Source of the DNA: Triglochin maritima
Taxonomy: Eukaryota; Streptophyta; Magnoliopsida; Alismatales; Juncaginaceae
DNA: 64,000 bases
Assembly (NCBI GenBank): GCA_963682175.1
Contig: OY821777.1
Span: forward strand, 18,806,001 to 18,870,000
Reading direction: 5' to 3'
Each line of letters starts with the position of its first letter. Position 1 is the stretch's first letter. Of the stretch, positions 1-11,513 are shown piece after piece. Made by a program: the position numbers and the translations under genes. The notes under the pieces were generated by a model. The model had not been told where the DNA came from. It was given only the letters and a program-made list of their open reading frames with translations, and did no database searches.

Positions 1-795
1 TAAGGAAGTTTGTCGTATTCAAGGGCCCTTAATCTCTTTTTAGGAAACTTAAGTGTAGGGGTTTTGATTCCTATGTAGATAAATAAATAAGTGGTGTTCT
101 CTCTTCTCGTACGGCTCCTATCACTCGGGACAGTAGGTCTGAGGGGACTTTGTGTCTGGTGCTTTCGAGTCATCTGACTTGGGATGCACCGACCGAACTC
201 CCGTTACACGGGTGGTATGGATCGCCCTATGTGGAGATTTGGGGGAAGGTGTACGTGATAGTGTAAGTCCTCATAGGCAATGATGCACGAAACCTGACCC
301 TAGGAGAATCAAACACAAACCAATAAACTGCTCCAAAGAAAAAGAAAAAAAAAGAAAAAAAGTAAAAAAGAGTCAAATAAGAACCAAAATGTACTTTACA
401 CATTGTATCACATTCAGAAGCTAAGGTTGCCCATGTCTTTCACTTAAGTCCTTAACTAACTTTCACGAATACCTCATTAGGCTAGGTGTGTGGACCAATT
501 ACATATATATAGTCGACCCGTAGTATTACCGTGTCCCGTGATCGACAAAATGAGTCCAACGAGTCGTGTAGCTAGATTGATTAATCCATCTTGTTCGGAT
601 TTTGTGGGTATATCCGCTGAAAACCCTCAGGAGACAACACTCCTCCTCCTTGGCAACAAGGACGTTTAACGACTTATTGCACGTGCTAAGTGCAACCGTG
701 ATTCCTACGAAAGTGAGTTAGGATTTCTTGTTTTCGTATGTTATTCTCTTTCTTTGTTTTGCTCGGGACTAGCAAAAGTTAAGTGTGGGGGTATT
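1..795 (+). mobile_element. 3' internal non-coding part of an LTR-element unit cut by the window edge
   Basis: Positions 1-795 repeat 4081-4863 nearly base for base with a constant offset of about 4080, so this is the tail of a further element unit that begins left of the window. It holds no plausible ORF. It ends with a G-rich polypurine-like stretch (GTGTGGGGG near 783-791) a few bases before the LTR start at 796, the usual layout of polypurine tract then 3' LTR. Confidence 0.8.
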
Positions 796-2199
796 TGATT
801 GACATCATTTCATGCTTATATTTGTATCTTATATCCATTATCTTTCACCTAAACAATGTTATGTTACGAGTTTTATGTTTAGTTTTCAGGAATAAATAGG
901 TTTGAAGAGATGAAGCATAAAAGGACCCAAAAGCTGGGAAAAATGACTGAATTGTGAGATCTAGGGACTGAGATGCAAGGGAGAATGACCTGGACATAAG
1001 ACAGAAGGACCTAAGAGCAAAACAGAATACTCCACACCATCATGGGGAGTATTTTAGCAATTCGATTCGGGTCGGAGCTCCAACAAACCAATTAAATGCA
1101 TCCAAGACCAGCACATATACCAAGAAAAGCCCACAACAAAAATGAGCAGGATGTGAACCATATAGACCGCCAATTGGCGGTCCAACACCGCTAATTGGCG
1201 GTCCATTTTGGCCCAAATCCGCTCAAATTTATCCAGAACATGTATTAGAGGATGTTTAGACAATTTTTGGTATTTTTTTACTCCCACATCGGGGGATTGT
1301 CCCGGTTTGCCTTTTTCCGTGGCTATAAATAGAACTCTTCACCTTCCATTGTAATCACTCCATATTTTAAGTGGCTATTCTTCCTACTAGAAGTGAGGCC
1401 TTGAAGCACACACTAAACTAGGAGGATGCTACTTTTAATGTGAGTCATTTTAATACAAGTTTTCTTTATTATGTTGTTTGTTTTATGTTTCTTGTTTTGC
1501 CTTGCTTAATCTCATTTCATTAGTTTTATTTGCTTAGTTAATATGCTTTCTTTGTTTAGTTTAATAATTAGTGTAATGTTTAGTGAGTAGTTCCATCCCC
1601 TTTGGGGGGTGGAGTAGATGTACATACATGCAAATGAGAATGGATTGAATGCTTTATTTCCAATGTGTTCATAAAACATGAATGTATGCTTGCTTGTTTA
1701 GGATAGAATTTATAACTTGATGAGTTTTGCCAAAATGATTAGACACCTCTCATGCTTGTTTAGGTTCTGAAATAAACATCTTGCATATGTAAATGTTAAT
1801 CAACTAAGTTGGTGAATAGATTGATAGGTTTTGCCACAACATTTAGACACTTCCTATGCATGATAACACCACCTTTATTTGTGCTTAAAGAATTTGTTCA
1901 ACACCCACCTCTTTGTTTGTGTGCACTCACTCCACCCCTTAGGGGTTTTCCCATTTCTGTATTCCAGCATTCCTCTTTTGTTCTTAGCTTAGTTGTTATT
2001 TCAATGTTTGTTTCCTTCGTTCGCATTTCATACTTCTTAGCGTAGTTTAGTGTAGAGTAGCATAATCAATCTTTCTCCCCCAATTTTTGTCACTTGATTT
2101 CTGATAAACAAGAGGCTGCTCACCTCACTGAGGACAACCCGTACTTGCCACCGCTTCATCGCGGCCGTGCACTTGCGGTTTAATTAAAACGTTCAATCA
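796..2199 (+). mobile_element. LTR copy A of a gag-only Ty3-type retrotransposon
   Basis: This 1.4-kb LTR starts TGATTGACATC and ends near TTCAATCA. A second copy lies at 4864-6239, a minus-strand copy at 45297-46811 and a related one at 46912-48534. It has a TATAAATA box at 1324-1331 and, about 150 bases upstream, an 18-base palindrome. Two short repeats of the form 'gatgagttttgcc...ttagacac..ctcatgc' lie around 1720-1860. Internal ORFs are not conserved between copies and are not genes. Because internal DNA lies on both sides, this LTR is shared by two units. Bounds are inferred by comparing copies. Confidence 0.8.
1165..1331 (+). promoter_or_regulatory. LTR promoter: perfect palindrome plus TATA box
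   Basis: GACCGCCAATTGGCGGTC at 1165-1182 is a perfect 18-base palindrome followed by a half copy at about 1187-1204. TATAAATA lies at 1324-1331. The same pair recurs in the other LTRs of the family (5209-5226 with 5347; 46425-46442 with 46298-46305 on the minus strand; 47274-47291 with 47431). The TATA box is a standard core promoter. A role of the palindrome as a protein-binding site is inference. Confidence 0.6.
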
Positions 2200-2216
2200 C
2201 GTACAACCCGAGAATG

Positions 2217-3290
2217 ATGGATTCGTGGGGAGACAATTCTTATTCAAATTCTTATACATCACTCCCACCCCAGTACCCTCCTTCTAAATATCATGAATTC
2301 TACCAACACCCCATGACCAATCATTAGACTCATTCTCAGCCCATCACCACCCAACCCATCCATTTCCCAAATTCTGACATGAACCTCACAGTTGACCCCA
2401 AACTTAATTCTTTGGAACAAGCCCTCCAAACGTTCATGGAAACCACTCAAAATGTGTTGAAGTCCAATCACGATTCCCTACAAACTATGGAAAGGTACGT
2501 GAGTCAAATTACATAACAATTAAGTAAACGTGAGGAGGGTGACATTTTTTGTCAACATGTGGATTCATCTTTTGATATCGAACCACCACCACATTCACAA
2601 ATTCAAAACACAATCTTTCAGAGTCAAACTCCTAGTCAGTCTGAGGGACTTGGGGTTTCAATTCACTATCACATTGTGGGGGATTCGATCCAAATTGAGA
2701 ATAACATGGACCAATTTCATTATGCGTCGGGACAGGATTGTGCCTTATCTTCTTGTCCCATGGCCCTTGAGCCACATAATCTTCATGTTGTGCCTCTTAA
2801 GGACTCACCTATGGTGGAGCAAGAGCTCCCTAGTACCCTCAATTTCAAACAACTTGATGAGAGTTTGCCTCTCACTATTGTTCCTGATCATCTTGGAAAT
2901 GATGGGACATCAAATAACTACATTGCTAATGAGGGTATTAGGAGTTCCTTAGAGGAAACCTTGGGTATGAGACCCACTTTTTGTTCGACTGGTGAGTCGG
3001 ACATGCCTAACGAGGTTCTTGACCTCATTCCGACTCACCAGCCAGTTGGTTGGGGAGTTTGGATTGACGATCACAACTTCAACAGCGCAACAGGAGAAAC
3101 TCTTCTTCCGTTGCCCCTTATTTCCCAAACTCTCGAGAGGTTCAAGCTCTTTCAGTTTGATCCTTTGATTGAGACGCCTTTGCGTCCAATTCATGAACCT
3201 CTCATTTCATCTTGTGCTCTTTGTGAAGGGGGGCCACACATGAGTATTCTGGCCCCACGTGGTGTCATGTTCCCTTTCCAAGTACATTGA
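2217..3290 (+). pseudogene. gag-like ORF remnant of the gag-only LTR family
   Basis: The reading frame from ATG 2217 to TGA 3288-3290 matches the second part of the gag-like ORF at 10461-11513 throughout, including SSFDIEPP and the C-terminal PRGVMFPFQVH. It is interrupted by TAG at 2325-2327 and TAA at 2514-2516; the open part starts at ATG 2559. The N-terminal part with the zinc knuckle present in the other element is missing. The LTR end at 2199 joins almost directly to mid-gag sequence, so primer-binding site, leader and knuckle are deleted. No protease, reverse transcriptase or integrase follows. The family assignment (Tat/Athila-like Ty3 gag) rests on the related element. Confidence 0.7.
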
Positions 3291-4863
3291 CCCACTTTTG
3301 AGATTCTCATTTGATGTCTTTTGACAAATGAAGATGGGAACTTATGTTTGTACATAGTTATATTCAAAAAAAAGTGTGTAATAAAAGACTCCATGAGCGA
3401 GCACTGATTGTTGTGGGCCCCAACCCTTGTGTACTTGGGCCCCATTTCTTCACATATTTGTCTCCCATCTTCAGTATCTCACAGGTTTTGAGGGAATTCA
3501 GGTTTGTGTCCATCAACATAACCACGAACTTCCTTTTGCGCTTCATGTTGGTGAGATCTTCCATTTTTCATGCATAAATCCATGCTCACATTCATTGAGG
3601 ACAATGCATGAAGTAGGTGTGGGGGTGTTTTACGTGTGTACATAGTCGAGTCTTTTCCTTTGATTTTTGTTTTCTTTTGGGTGCATTGTTAGGGTCATGT
3701 TAGTGTGCTGCATTTAATATCGATATATCTCCTTGCCATGATCCTTGGGTAACTTCTCTTCTTTTGCTTGCCTAGTGCTTTAAAATTTTCACATTTCTTT
3801 CAAAATCTTCATGTGTTTGCGAAAAAATGTTTTTTGTGGGTTTTGCGTGTGTTTAGCATGTGCAAAAACCGTTGAGAGGCAAAGTAAAAAGAAAGCTCCC
3901 AAAATTGTCTTGAACTTGATGCATTAGGATATCTAGTTTACTGGCTTTAGGTCTTATCGAGTCGTTAGGATGCGCCCCGGTTTTCCCTCGGGGGGCATGT
4001 AATCATAGGGTTTCAGCACTCAAACATTTAAAGAAGTCCACCCTGAACCTAGTGAGTCAAATAATTCATGTTTGTTAGTATAAGGAAGTTTGTCGTAGTC
4101 AATGGCCATTAATCTCTTTTTGTGAAACTTAAGTGTAGGGGTTTTGGTTCCCATGTAGATAAATAAATAAGTGGTGTTCTCTCTTCTCGCACGGCTCCTA
4201 TCACTCGGGAAAGTAGGTCTGAGGGGACTTTGTGTCTGATGCTTTCGAGTCATCTGACTTGGGATGCACCGACCGAACTCCCGTTACACTGGTGGTAGGG
4301 ATCGCCCTATGTGGAGATTTGGGGGAAGGTGTGCGTGATAGTGTAAGCCCTCATAGGCAATGATGCACGAAACCGGACCTTGGGAGAATCAAACACCAAC
4401 CAATAAACTGCTCCAAAGAAAAAGAAAAAAAAGAGTCAAATAAGAACCAAAATGGACTTTACACATTGTATCACATTCAGAAGTTAAGGTTGCCCATGTC
4501 TTTCACTTAAGTCCTTAACTAACTTTCACAAATAGTTCATTAGGCTAGGTGTGTGGACTGATTACCCATATAGAGTCGACCCGTAGTATTACCGCGTCCC
4601 ATGATCGACAAAATAAGTCCAACGAGTCATGTAGCTAGATTGATTAATGCATCTTGTTCAGAATTTGTGGGTATATCCGCTGAAAACCCTCAGGAGACAA
4701 CACTCCTCCTCCTTGGAGACAAGGAGGTTTAACGGCTTGTTGCACGTGCTAAGTGCAACCGTGATTCCTACGAAAGTGAGTTAGGATTTCTTGTTTTTTC
4801 TCGTTTGCTTTTTTCCTTTCTTTGTTTTGCTCGGGACTAGCAAAAGTTAGGTGTGGGGGTATT
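3291..4863 (+). mobile_element. 3' internal non-coding region and polypurine tract of the gag-only element
   Basis: This 1.57-kb stretch between the gag stop and LTR copy B has no convincing ORF. Its first 350 bases and its last 150 bases closely match 11514-11850 and 12700-12887 of the other element, so the two families share this internal module. It ends with a GTGTGGGGG tract just before 4864. It contains the second copy of window positions 1-795. Confidence 0.75.
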
Positions 4864-6239
4864 TGATTGACATCATTTCATGCTCATATTTGCATCTTAT
4901 ATCCATTATCTTTCACCTAAACAACGCTATGTAACGAATATGTTTAGTTTTCAGGAATAAATACGTTTGAAGAGATGAAGCATAAAAGGACCCAAAAGCT
5001 GGGAAAAAAGACTGAATTGTGAGATCTGGGGACCAAGATGCAAGGGAGAAGGACCTAAGAGCAAAACAGAAAACTCCACACCATCATGGGGAATATTTTG
5101 GCAATTCTATTTGGGTCGGAGCTCCAATAAAGGAAGTAGATGCATCCAAGACCACTAAATACACTAAGCATGGCCCAGCACAAATTCCAGATGGATCCGG
5201 ATCTTATAGACCACCAATTGGCGGTCTGGACCTTCCCGGATCCGCTAAGATTTTTCCTGGACATGTATTAGTGTTTGTTTAGGCTATTTTTGGTATTGGT
5301 TTAATCCCGCATCGGGGAATTGTCCCGGAGTGCCTTTTTCTATGGCTATAAATAGAACTCTTCACCTTCTAATGTAATCACTCCATATTTTGAGTGGTTA
5401 TTCTTCCTACTAGAAGTGAGGCCTTGAAACACACACTAAAGTAGGAGGATGCTACTTGAAATGTGAGTCATTTGTTAATAAAAGTTTCTTTGTTATGTTA
5501 TTAGTTTCATTTTGCTTGTTTTACTTTGTTTCAAATTTCTTGTTTTACTTTGTTTAATTTCTTTTCATTAGTTTTAGTAGCTTAGTTAATATGCTTTCCT
5601 TGCTTAGTTTAATAATTAGTGTAATGTATAGTGAGTAGTTCCATCCCCTTTGGGGGTGGAGTAGATGTTCATACATGCATTAGAGAATGGAATGAATGCT
5701 TTATTTCCAATGTGTTCATAAAACATGAATGTATGCTTGCTTGTTTAGGATAGAATTTATAACTTGATGAGTTTTCCCAAAATGATTAGACACCTCTCAT
5801 GCTTGTTTAGGTTCTGAAATAAACAACTTGTATATGTAAATGTTAATCAACTAGGTTGGTGAATAGATTGATAGGTTTTGCCATAACATTTTGACACTTC
5901 CTATGCATGATAACACCACCTTCATTTATGCTTAAAGAATGTGTTCATCACCCACCTCTTCGCATGTGTGCACTCACTCCACCCCTTAGGGGTTTTCCCA
6001 TTCCTGAATTCCAGCATTTCATTCTTAGCTTAGTTGGTATTTCATCGTTTGTTTCTTTCTTTCGCATTTCGTACTTCTTAGTGTAGTGTAGTCTAGATTA
6101 GCATAAACAACTTTCTTCCCCCTTTTTGTGCCACTTGATTTCGGATAAAGAAGAGACTGCTCACCTCCCTGGGGAAGACCCGTATTTGCCACCGCTTCAA
6201 CGCGGTCGTACACTTGCGGTTTAATTAAAACGTTCAACA
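4864..6239 (+). mobile_element. LTR copy B of the gag-only Ty3-type retrotransposon
   Basis: This is the 3' LTR of the unit beginning at 796, with the same start (TGATTGACATC), TATAAATA at 5347-5354, a one-base-changed palindrome at 5209-5226 and the same end (AAAACGTTCAACA near 6239). It differs from copy A by scattered substitutions and small indels, so the two are not a very recent pair. The outer 5' LTR of the array lies outside the window, so no target duplication can be checked. Confidence 0.8.
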
Positions 6240-6681
6240 ACAACTGATTCGCAACGACGCTCTTCAGTTGACCTTCCATCGATAGTTGTGTTGCTTCCAT
6301 CGCCAATTGCGTCGCTTCCATCTACAGTTGTTTAGCTTCTATCGACAGTTGCGTTTCTTCCACCCTCTTCAATCTTTCTACCAAAAACTGGTAATCATGA
6401 GATGGAGGTGAAGCAGGGGTTGTTGCTTGGGATGAGGCTGCGATTGGGGTAGAGGTCGGGATAGCTGAATCCTCCGTTACGCCATCATCTTCAAAAAGGT
6501 TTGCCACTTTGGCAAGACAAACTCCCAGCCACATTCTCCACATTAGGGGTTGTTTCAGTGTAATCATCACCCTCATCAACATCCTCCTCGAGCTCGGGAG
6601 GTAGGGGTCATCACCTTTTGTGAGGTTGTTGTAATAATCAGCCTCAGATGTACAGTGCCCCAAATAAGAATATATGGTCAA
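6240..6681 (-). pseudogene. Unrecognised ORF remnant with MEATQL repeats (minus-strand transposon tail)
   Basis: Read on the minus strand, 6681 to 6322 is an open frame of about 119 codons rich in Ser/Thr/Pro/Ala in the middle (around SAIPTSTPIAASSQ) and ending in a helical stretch (FLVERLKRVEETQLSIEAKQL). After one stop the same frame continues as repeats of the type MEATQLAMEATQLSMEGQL. This suggests a coiled-coil tail. It lies in line with the DUF1985-like remnant at 14326-14830 on the same strand once the 6.9-kb insertion between them is set aside, so it may be the C-terminal part of the same transposon protein. I do not recognise the domain itself. Confidence 0.35.
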
Positions 6682-6689
6682 CTACGATA

Positions 6690-7209
6690 AATATAAAATA
6701 TTATGTTAGGTTACAATATAAGTAAAGCAACATCAATAAATACTTTAGTAAATAAAACAAATCTAAACTATTGAGTATCTATCGAACTCATATCGAGCGT
6801 ATCGAGCAAACTAAATACTCCAGTAACTAGCAAACAAATCTAAACTACTGAGTATCTACCGAACTCATATCGAGCATATCAAGCAAACTATATACTCCAG
6901 TAACTACCAACAATTCTAAATTATAGAGTATCTGTCGAACTCCTATCGAGCTACCGAGCAAACTAAATACTCTAGTAACTAACAACAAATCTAAACTATC
7001 GAGTATCTATCAAAGTCATATTGAGCCTATCGAGAAAACTGAATATTCCAGTTACTTACAACAAATCTAAACTACGAAGTATCTATCAAACTCATATCGA
7101 TCCTATAGAGCAACATAAATACTCCAGTTACTACCAACAAATTTAAACTATCGAGTAACTATCGAACTCATATCAAGTCTATCGAGCAAACTGAATACTT
7201 TAGTTACTA
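6690..7209. repeat. Minisatellite, about 76-bp unit, first part
   Basis: Six tandem units of about 76 bases share the pattern 'caaatctaaactatcgagtatctatcgaactcatatcgagc...gagcaaactaaatactccagtaact'. The anchor word atctaaac starts near 6761, 6838, 6912, 6989, 7065 and 7141 (spacings 74-77). The array is cut by the LTR element at 7215 and resumes at 14070. The pieces join in register once one 5-bp target copy is removed. Confidence 0.85.
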
Positions 7210-7214
7210 ACAAC

Positions 7215-8728
7215 TGACGCATTGCATACATTGCATCATATGTTTTTCATTTAGATTAATTTTATATCAATAAATGCTACTAAGGTATGTGTTTAGTCTT
7301 ATTTACATAATACAGGGACCTGAATGCAAATTACCCATATCCCGAGCATATATGCGTGCAAGAGACTCATTTCTATCATAAAGACCAAGTCAAGATTATC
7401 GGGATTCAAATGGAAGCTCATCCAAGCATAAAAGCATTCAAATACCTAATTACAAAAAGGCCAGGGACTTAAGCACAAAAGCAGTCAGGGACTTAATTGC
7501 AAAAGCCGAGGACCCGACTGCAAATTACGAGTACCAAAAGATTATTTTGGAGAAGTTCTAGAGAAAAATCAATTTGGATCTCCAAATATATGAATAAATT
7601 AACTCGGATCTCTAAAGATATGCAATAATTAATCCGGACGCGCAAATGACAGCTAAAACATACCATAAACACACAGGAAAAATCCGGGTCGATTCTGATC
7701 CAAAAAGGGGGCGATTCCGCCGCACCTCATGTACAAATTGCGGCGATTCCGCCGCACAAAAGTTGATCCGTGCGCTCAAATTTTTACCAATGCTGTATTG
7801 ACGCGTGTATTTTCCTTTTATATATTGGTATCCCTTGTATCGGCTATAAATAGCCCTAAAACGATGTTGTAAAGGGTCCTTAGTTTTTGTTCCATACTTT
7901 AGTAATAAAATTCTGTTCTTTTATTTCTTGTTTTTAGTTTTCTTTTGTAGTTTCTCTAGGACCCCTTCTCCTTACCTCAATCCATGAGTTTCTAACTCTC
8001 TCCAAAGGGTGGGGGTGACGGATTTAGGGTGATGAGAAGAAGAATGATGTTATTATTTTAATTTCGTATTAGTATATTTTGATTACTTGAGTTTTTATTG
8101 AATCATTTATCATGTAATGCTTTATAACAAATGTGTTTATTATAAGTATCAGATTTCTCTAAACAAAACCCGATATCTAAACCTCCACCCGCTGGACTCT
8201 CATCTAGGGCTGAGCATCGGTCCGGTCCGGTCCGGACCGGACCGGAAATTTTTTTTAGGTCCGGACCGAAAACCGGACCGGACCGGAAAAAATTTGGATA
8301 GGCGGACCGAAGACCGGACCGGACCGGTTCGGTCCGGTCCAAAAACCCGATTTTTTGGCTTAAATTTTAAAAAAAAAAATTTGGACCGGTCCGGACCGGA
8401 AAATTTAAAATTTGCCGGACCGAAACCCGGACCGGACCGGATTTTTTCAAAAATTTCCGGACCGAACCCGGACCGACCGGTCCGGTCCGGTCCGGTTTGA
8501 CCGGTTTGACCCGGTTCTGCACAGCCCTACTCTCATCCATGTCATCGTTGTTCTTGCTTTAGAAATTAATTAAAAACCAAAAATCTCAAACCAAACTTAT
8601 TTCTCTCGCTCTTTCTTCCTTAATCAAAAATCATAAAATAACAATATCTCTCCCTCCTTGTGTTCGACCCGTACCTGCCATGTCTTCATTGACGCCGTGC
8701 ACTTACGGTACAAATAAAATTCTCATCA
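7215..8728 (+). mobile_element. 5' LTR of the 6.9-kb gag-only element
   Basis: This LTR is 1514 bases long only because a 325-bp MITE plus its 8-bp target copy sits inside it; without them it is close to the 1182-base 3' LTR. It carries TATAAATA at 7845-7852 and repeated GCGGCGATTCCGCCGCAC-type motifs around 7710-7762. It ends with CTCATCA at 8728. The two LTRs look highly similar by eye, which suggests a fairly recent insertion. Confidence 0.9.
8205..8529. mobile_element. hAT-type MITE with GGTCCGGTCCGG repeats
   Basis: This 325-bp insertion is absent from the 3' LTR. It is flanked by the exact 8-bp duplication CTCTCATC (8197-8204 and 8530-8537). Its termini are imperfect inverted repeats (TAGGGCTGAGCA at the left; GCACAGCCCTA, the complement of TAGGGCTGTGC, at the right). 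An 8-bp duplication with TAGGG ends is typical of hAT elements. The interior consists largely of CCGGACCGG and GGTCCGG words able to form hairpins. There is no coding capacity. Confidence 0.9.
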
Positions 8729-8734
8729 AGTTTT

Positions 8735-8753
8735 TGGCTCCGTTGCCGAGGAG
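8735..8753 (+). promoter_or_regulatory. Primer-binding site (tRNA primer)
   Basis: TGGCTCCGTTGCCGAGGAG starts six bases inside the 5' LTR end. It differs at a few positions from the TGGCGCCGTTGCCGGGG class used by Tat/Athila-type Ty3 elements to prime minus-strand DNA from a host tRNA 3' end. I have not assigned the exact tRNA. Confidence 0.7.
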
Positions 8754-10026
8754 GCGACGAAGATTTTGTTTATTTTTTTTGTGATTTCGATTCTATTCTG
8801 TTTATCGTGTGCGCGATCTATCTATTTGGGTTTGCGTTTTAGGAGACAACAGAGTGCGCGGCGAAATCCGGGCACAGTTGGAGCAAGAAGGGCGGCGGAA
8901 TCGCCGCAACAAAGAACAACTCGCGGCGGATTCGCCGCACGTTTGAAGCATCTGGGCCTCAATTTTTTCTGAGGTCGTCTTCATCTCTGGGTGGACGCGT
9001 AGAGCATCTGGGAATTTTCGAGAGCGGGCGGCGAACCCGTCTGAGCATTGCGGAGGTAACTTTTCTTGCCCTTCTCGTAAAATCTTAATTTTCGAAAAGT
9101 TCCTTTTTCGTAGAACTTCACGTGTTAGGCCAAAATTCCATAATTGGCAATAATTCAACTCTGACCTAAAAATTGGCAAAATTAGAAGGACTTAGTGCAT
9201 GCATCATATAATGTTTTTGTTTGCATTATTCTTGCTAAATTCTTGCAAATTAATTCTTGTTGAAGAGTGCTGGAGGCAAGGTACGTGCGCGGTTTTTTAT
9301 CGATTGCATTTAAGCATATAATCTAGTTTGCATACAACCTTGCAATTGCCCCCCACTAAAAAGACCAATGTTTGACTATCTTTGCTAGATTTAAGTTAAA
9401 CTATCTTAAGGGCAACTCCGTAGGAAAAGATACGGTGGGGATTTCATCACCCTTCCGTGGCCCACAAATCACAATCCTAAAGTGTCACCCAAGCCTTAAA
9501 ATTAAAATCAATTAGACATTGGCCCCTAAAGACTCGGACTCAATTAAGGAGAAGATTGGTTGACTTGCTATGACTTGAAGCTGATCGAATTTGATTTGGT
9601 GTCTAGAAAGTGTTTTTGTGTTGACGTAAGTCTTCCAAGCGAAGTGGTTGTCTAATTGGCACCGACTCTGTCGGAAGCGCCCCCACCAGTTATACACTGC
9701 CTGGCCAAGTTGGTTTGATTAGTGAGGGAGGTGAATCAAGCAAGCCAATTCGACTCAACCAGTTAGGAGTCGTCTAGAATTAGGCTCCCTTAGGTCTAGG
9801 ATTGTTTGAACCGTGCTTGTTTAGGAAACTTCTGACCAACCCTCTCATTTATCTTTTAGAGTTAAGTTTCCCTTCTCCTCTGAGTCATCTTCTTCTCACC
9901 TTCTTCTATGTTATAGTCTCCTCCCCTTTACACTCTCTGGTAGCGTTTTTAGGGTCGAGTCGAGCACTTTTTACGAGTTTAGCCTCGTGGTGGTGAGAGT
10001 GGTCGACTCGAGAGTGTTTTGTTGAG
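8754..10026 (+). mobile_element. Untranslated leader of the 6.9-kb element
   Basis: These 1.27 kb between the primer site and the gag ATG contain no recognisable protein. The first 300 bases are GC-rich with GCGGCGAATCGCC-like words resembling those in the LTR. Short ORFs on both strands have no recognisable domain and are discounted. The packaging signal of the element would be expected here. Confidence 0.55.
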
Positions 10027-11513
10027 ATGGATGGTTACATGGGCGACCATCCATATCATTATTGGGACCAGGACAATTCTTCCCGGTATTCTGGACCCAT
10101 ACAACCTGGGGTGGCTCAGACTAACACCCCATATGGTTGAGACAATCCTAATTGTGTGACTGAGCAATCTTCATATTGGGATAACATGAGAGAGGCACTG
10201 ACTGCTAGACCACAATCTAGTTATGTCGGATCATATACTGGTCAACAAACTGAGACATTACAACAAACTTTGGCCTCCTTCATACGTATGACAGACAACA
10301 TGAGTGCATCGGTGGCTCCAGTAGCCGTACCGTGCGACTGTTGTGGGTTGAGTGGTCATGTTATCAGGGAATGCCCTTATGTTCCCCAGAGCCTCAGTAT
10401 GAGCATACCTTTTTCCAAAATGCTCAATATGACAATTACGCTTCCGCGTACAACCCGAGAGTGATGGATTCGTGGGGAGACAATTCATATCCAAATTCTT
10501 ATACTTCATTTTCACCCCAGTATCATCCTCCCGAATACCCAGAATTCTACCAACACCCCACTTCAAATCATTGGACCCATTCTCAGCCTATCAACACCCA
10601 ACCTCAAAATTTCCCAAGCTCTGACTTGAACCTCATAACTGACTGCATACCTGATTCCTTGGAACAAACTTTCCTTACGTTCATGAAAACCACTCAACAG
10701 TCCACACAAAATATGGTACTGCAATTGAGTCAAATGTCGCAGCAATTACGTGAACGCAAGGAGAGTAACTTTTCTTGTCAACATGAGGATGCATCTTTTG
10801 ATATCGAACCACCACATCCACAAATTCAAAGCACAATCTTTCAAAGTCAAACTCCTAGTCAGTCTGAGGGACTTGGGGTTTCAATTCACGATCACTTGGT
10901 GGAGAATTCGATTCAAGTTGAGAAAAACATGGACCAATTTCATCATGAGTCGGCACAAGATTGTGCCTTATCTTCTTGTCCCGTGGACCTTGAGCCACAT
11001 GATCTTCATGTTGTACCTCTTAAGGACTCACCTCTGGTGGAGCAAGAGCTCCCTAGTACCCTCAATTTCAAACAACCTGATGAGAGTTTGTCTCTCACTA
11101 TTGTTCTTGATCATCCTGGAAATGATGGAACATCGAACAACTACATTGCTCATAAGGGTATTAGGAGCTCCTTGGAGGATACCTTGGGTATGAGACCCAC
11201 TTTTTGTTCGCCTGGTGAGTCGGACTTGCCTAACGAGGTTCTTGACCTCGCTCCGACGCACCAGCCAGTTGGTTGGAGAGTTTGGATTGACGATCATAAC
11301 TTCAACGCCGCAACGGCAGAAACTCTTCTTCCGTTGCCCCTTATTTCCCAAACTCTCGAGAGGTTCAAGCTCTTTCAGTTTGATCCTTTGAATGAGACGC
11401 CTTTGCGTCCAATTCATGAACCTCTCATTTCATCTTGTGCTCTTTGTGAAGGGGGCCCACGCATGCGTATTCTGGCCCCGCGTGGTGTCATGTTCCCTTT
11501 CCAAGTGCATTGA
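10027..11513 (+). pseudogene. gag-like ORF with CCHC zinc knuckle (broken)
   Basis: The frame starts at ATG 10027, has a TGA at 10138-10140 and changes frame once near 10385-10395. It then runs open to TGA 11511-11513. A CX2CX4HX4C knuckle (CDCCGLSGHVIREC) lies at about 10336-10380, the nucleic-acid-binding motif of retroviral-type gag. The following 390 residues are Q/S/P-rich with a helical segment (SLEQTFLTFMKTTQQSTQ), as is common downstream of the knuckle in Tat/Athila gag. The usual N-terminal capsid region is not visible. The same protein occurs at 2217-3290. Confidence 0.7.

Noticed and set aside
796..2199. LTRs and their short ORFs as host genes
   Set aside because: The ORFs differ between near-identical LTR copies and are broken in most of them.
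6690..7209. Regular 76-bp spacing resembles a CRISPR array
   Set aside because: There is no repeat/spacer alternation: the whole unit repeats with drift, the setting is plant nuclear DNA and no cas genes exist.
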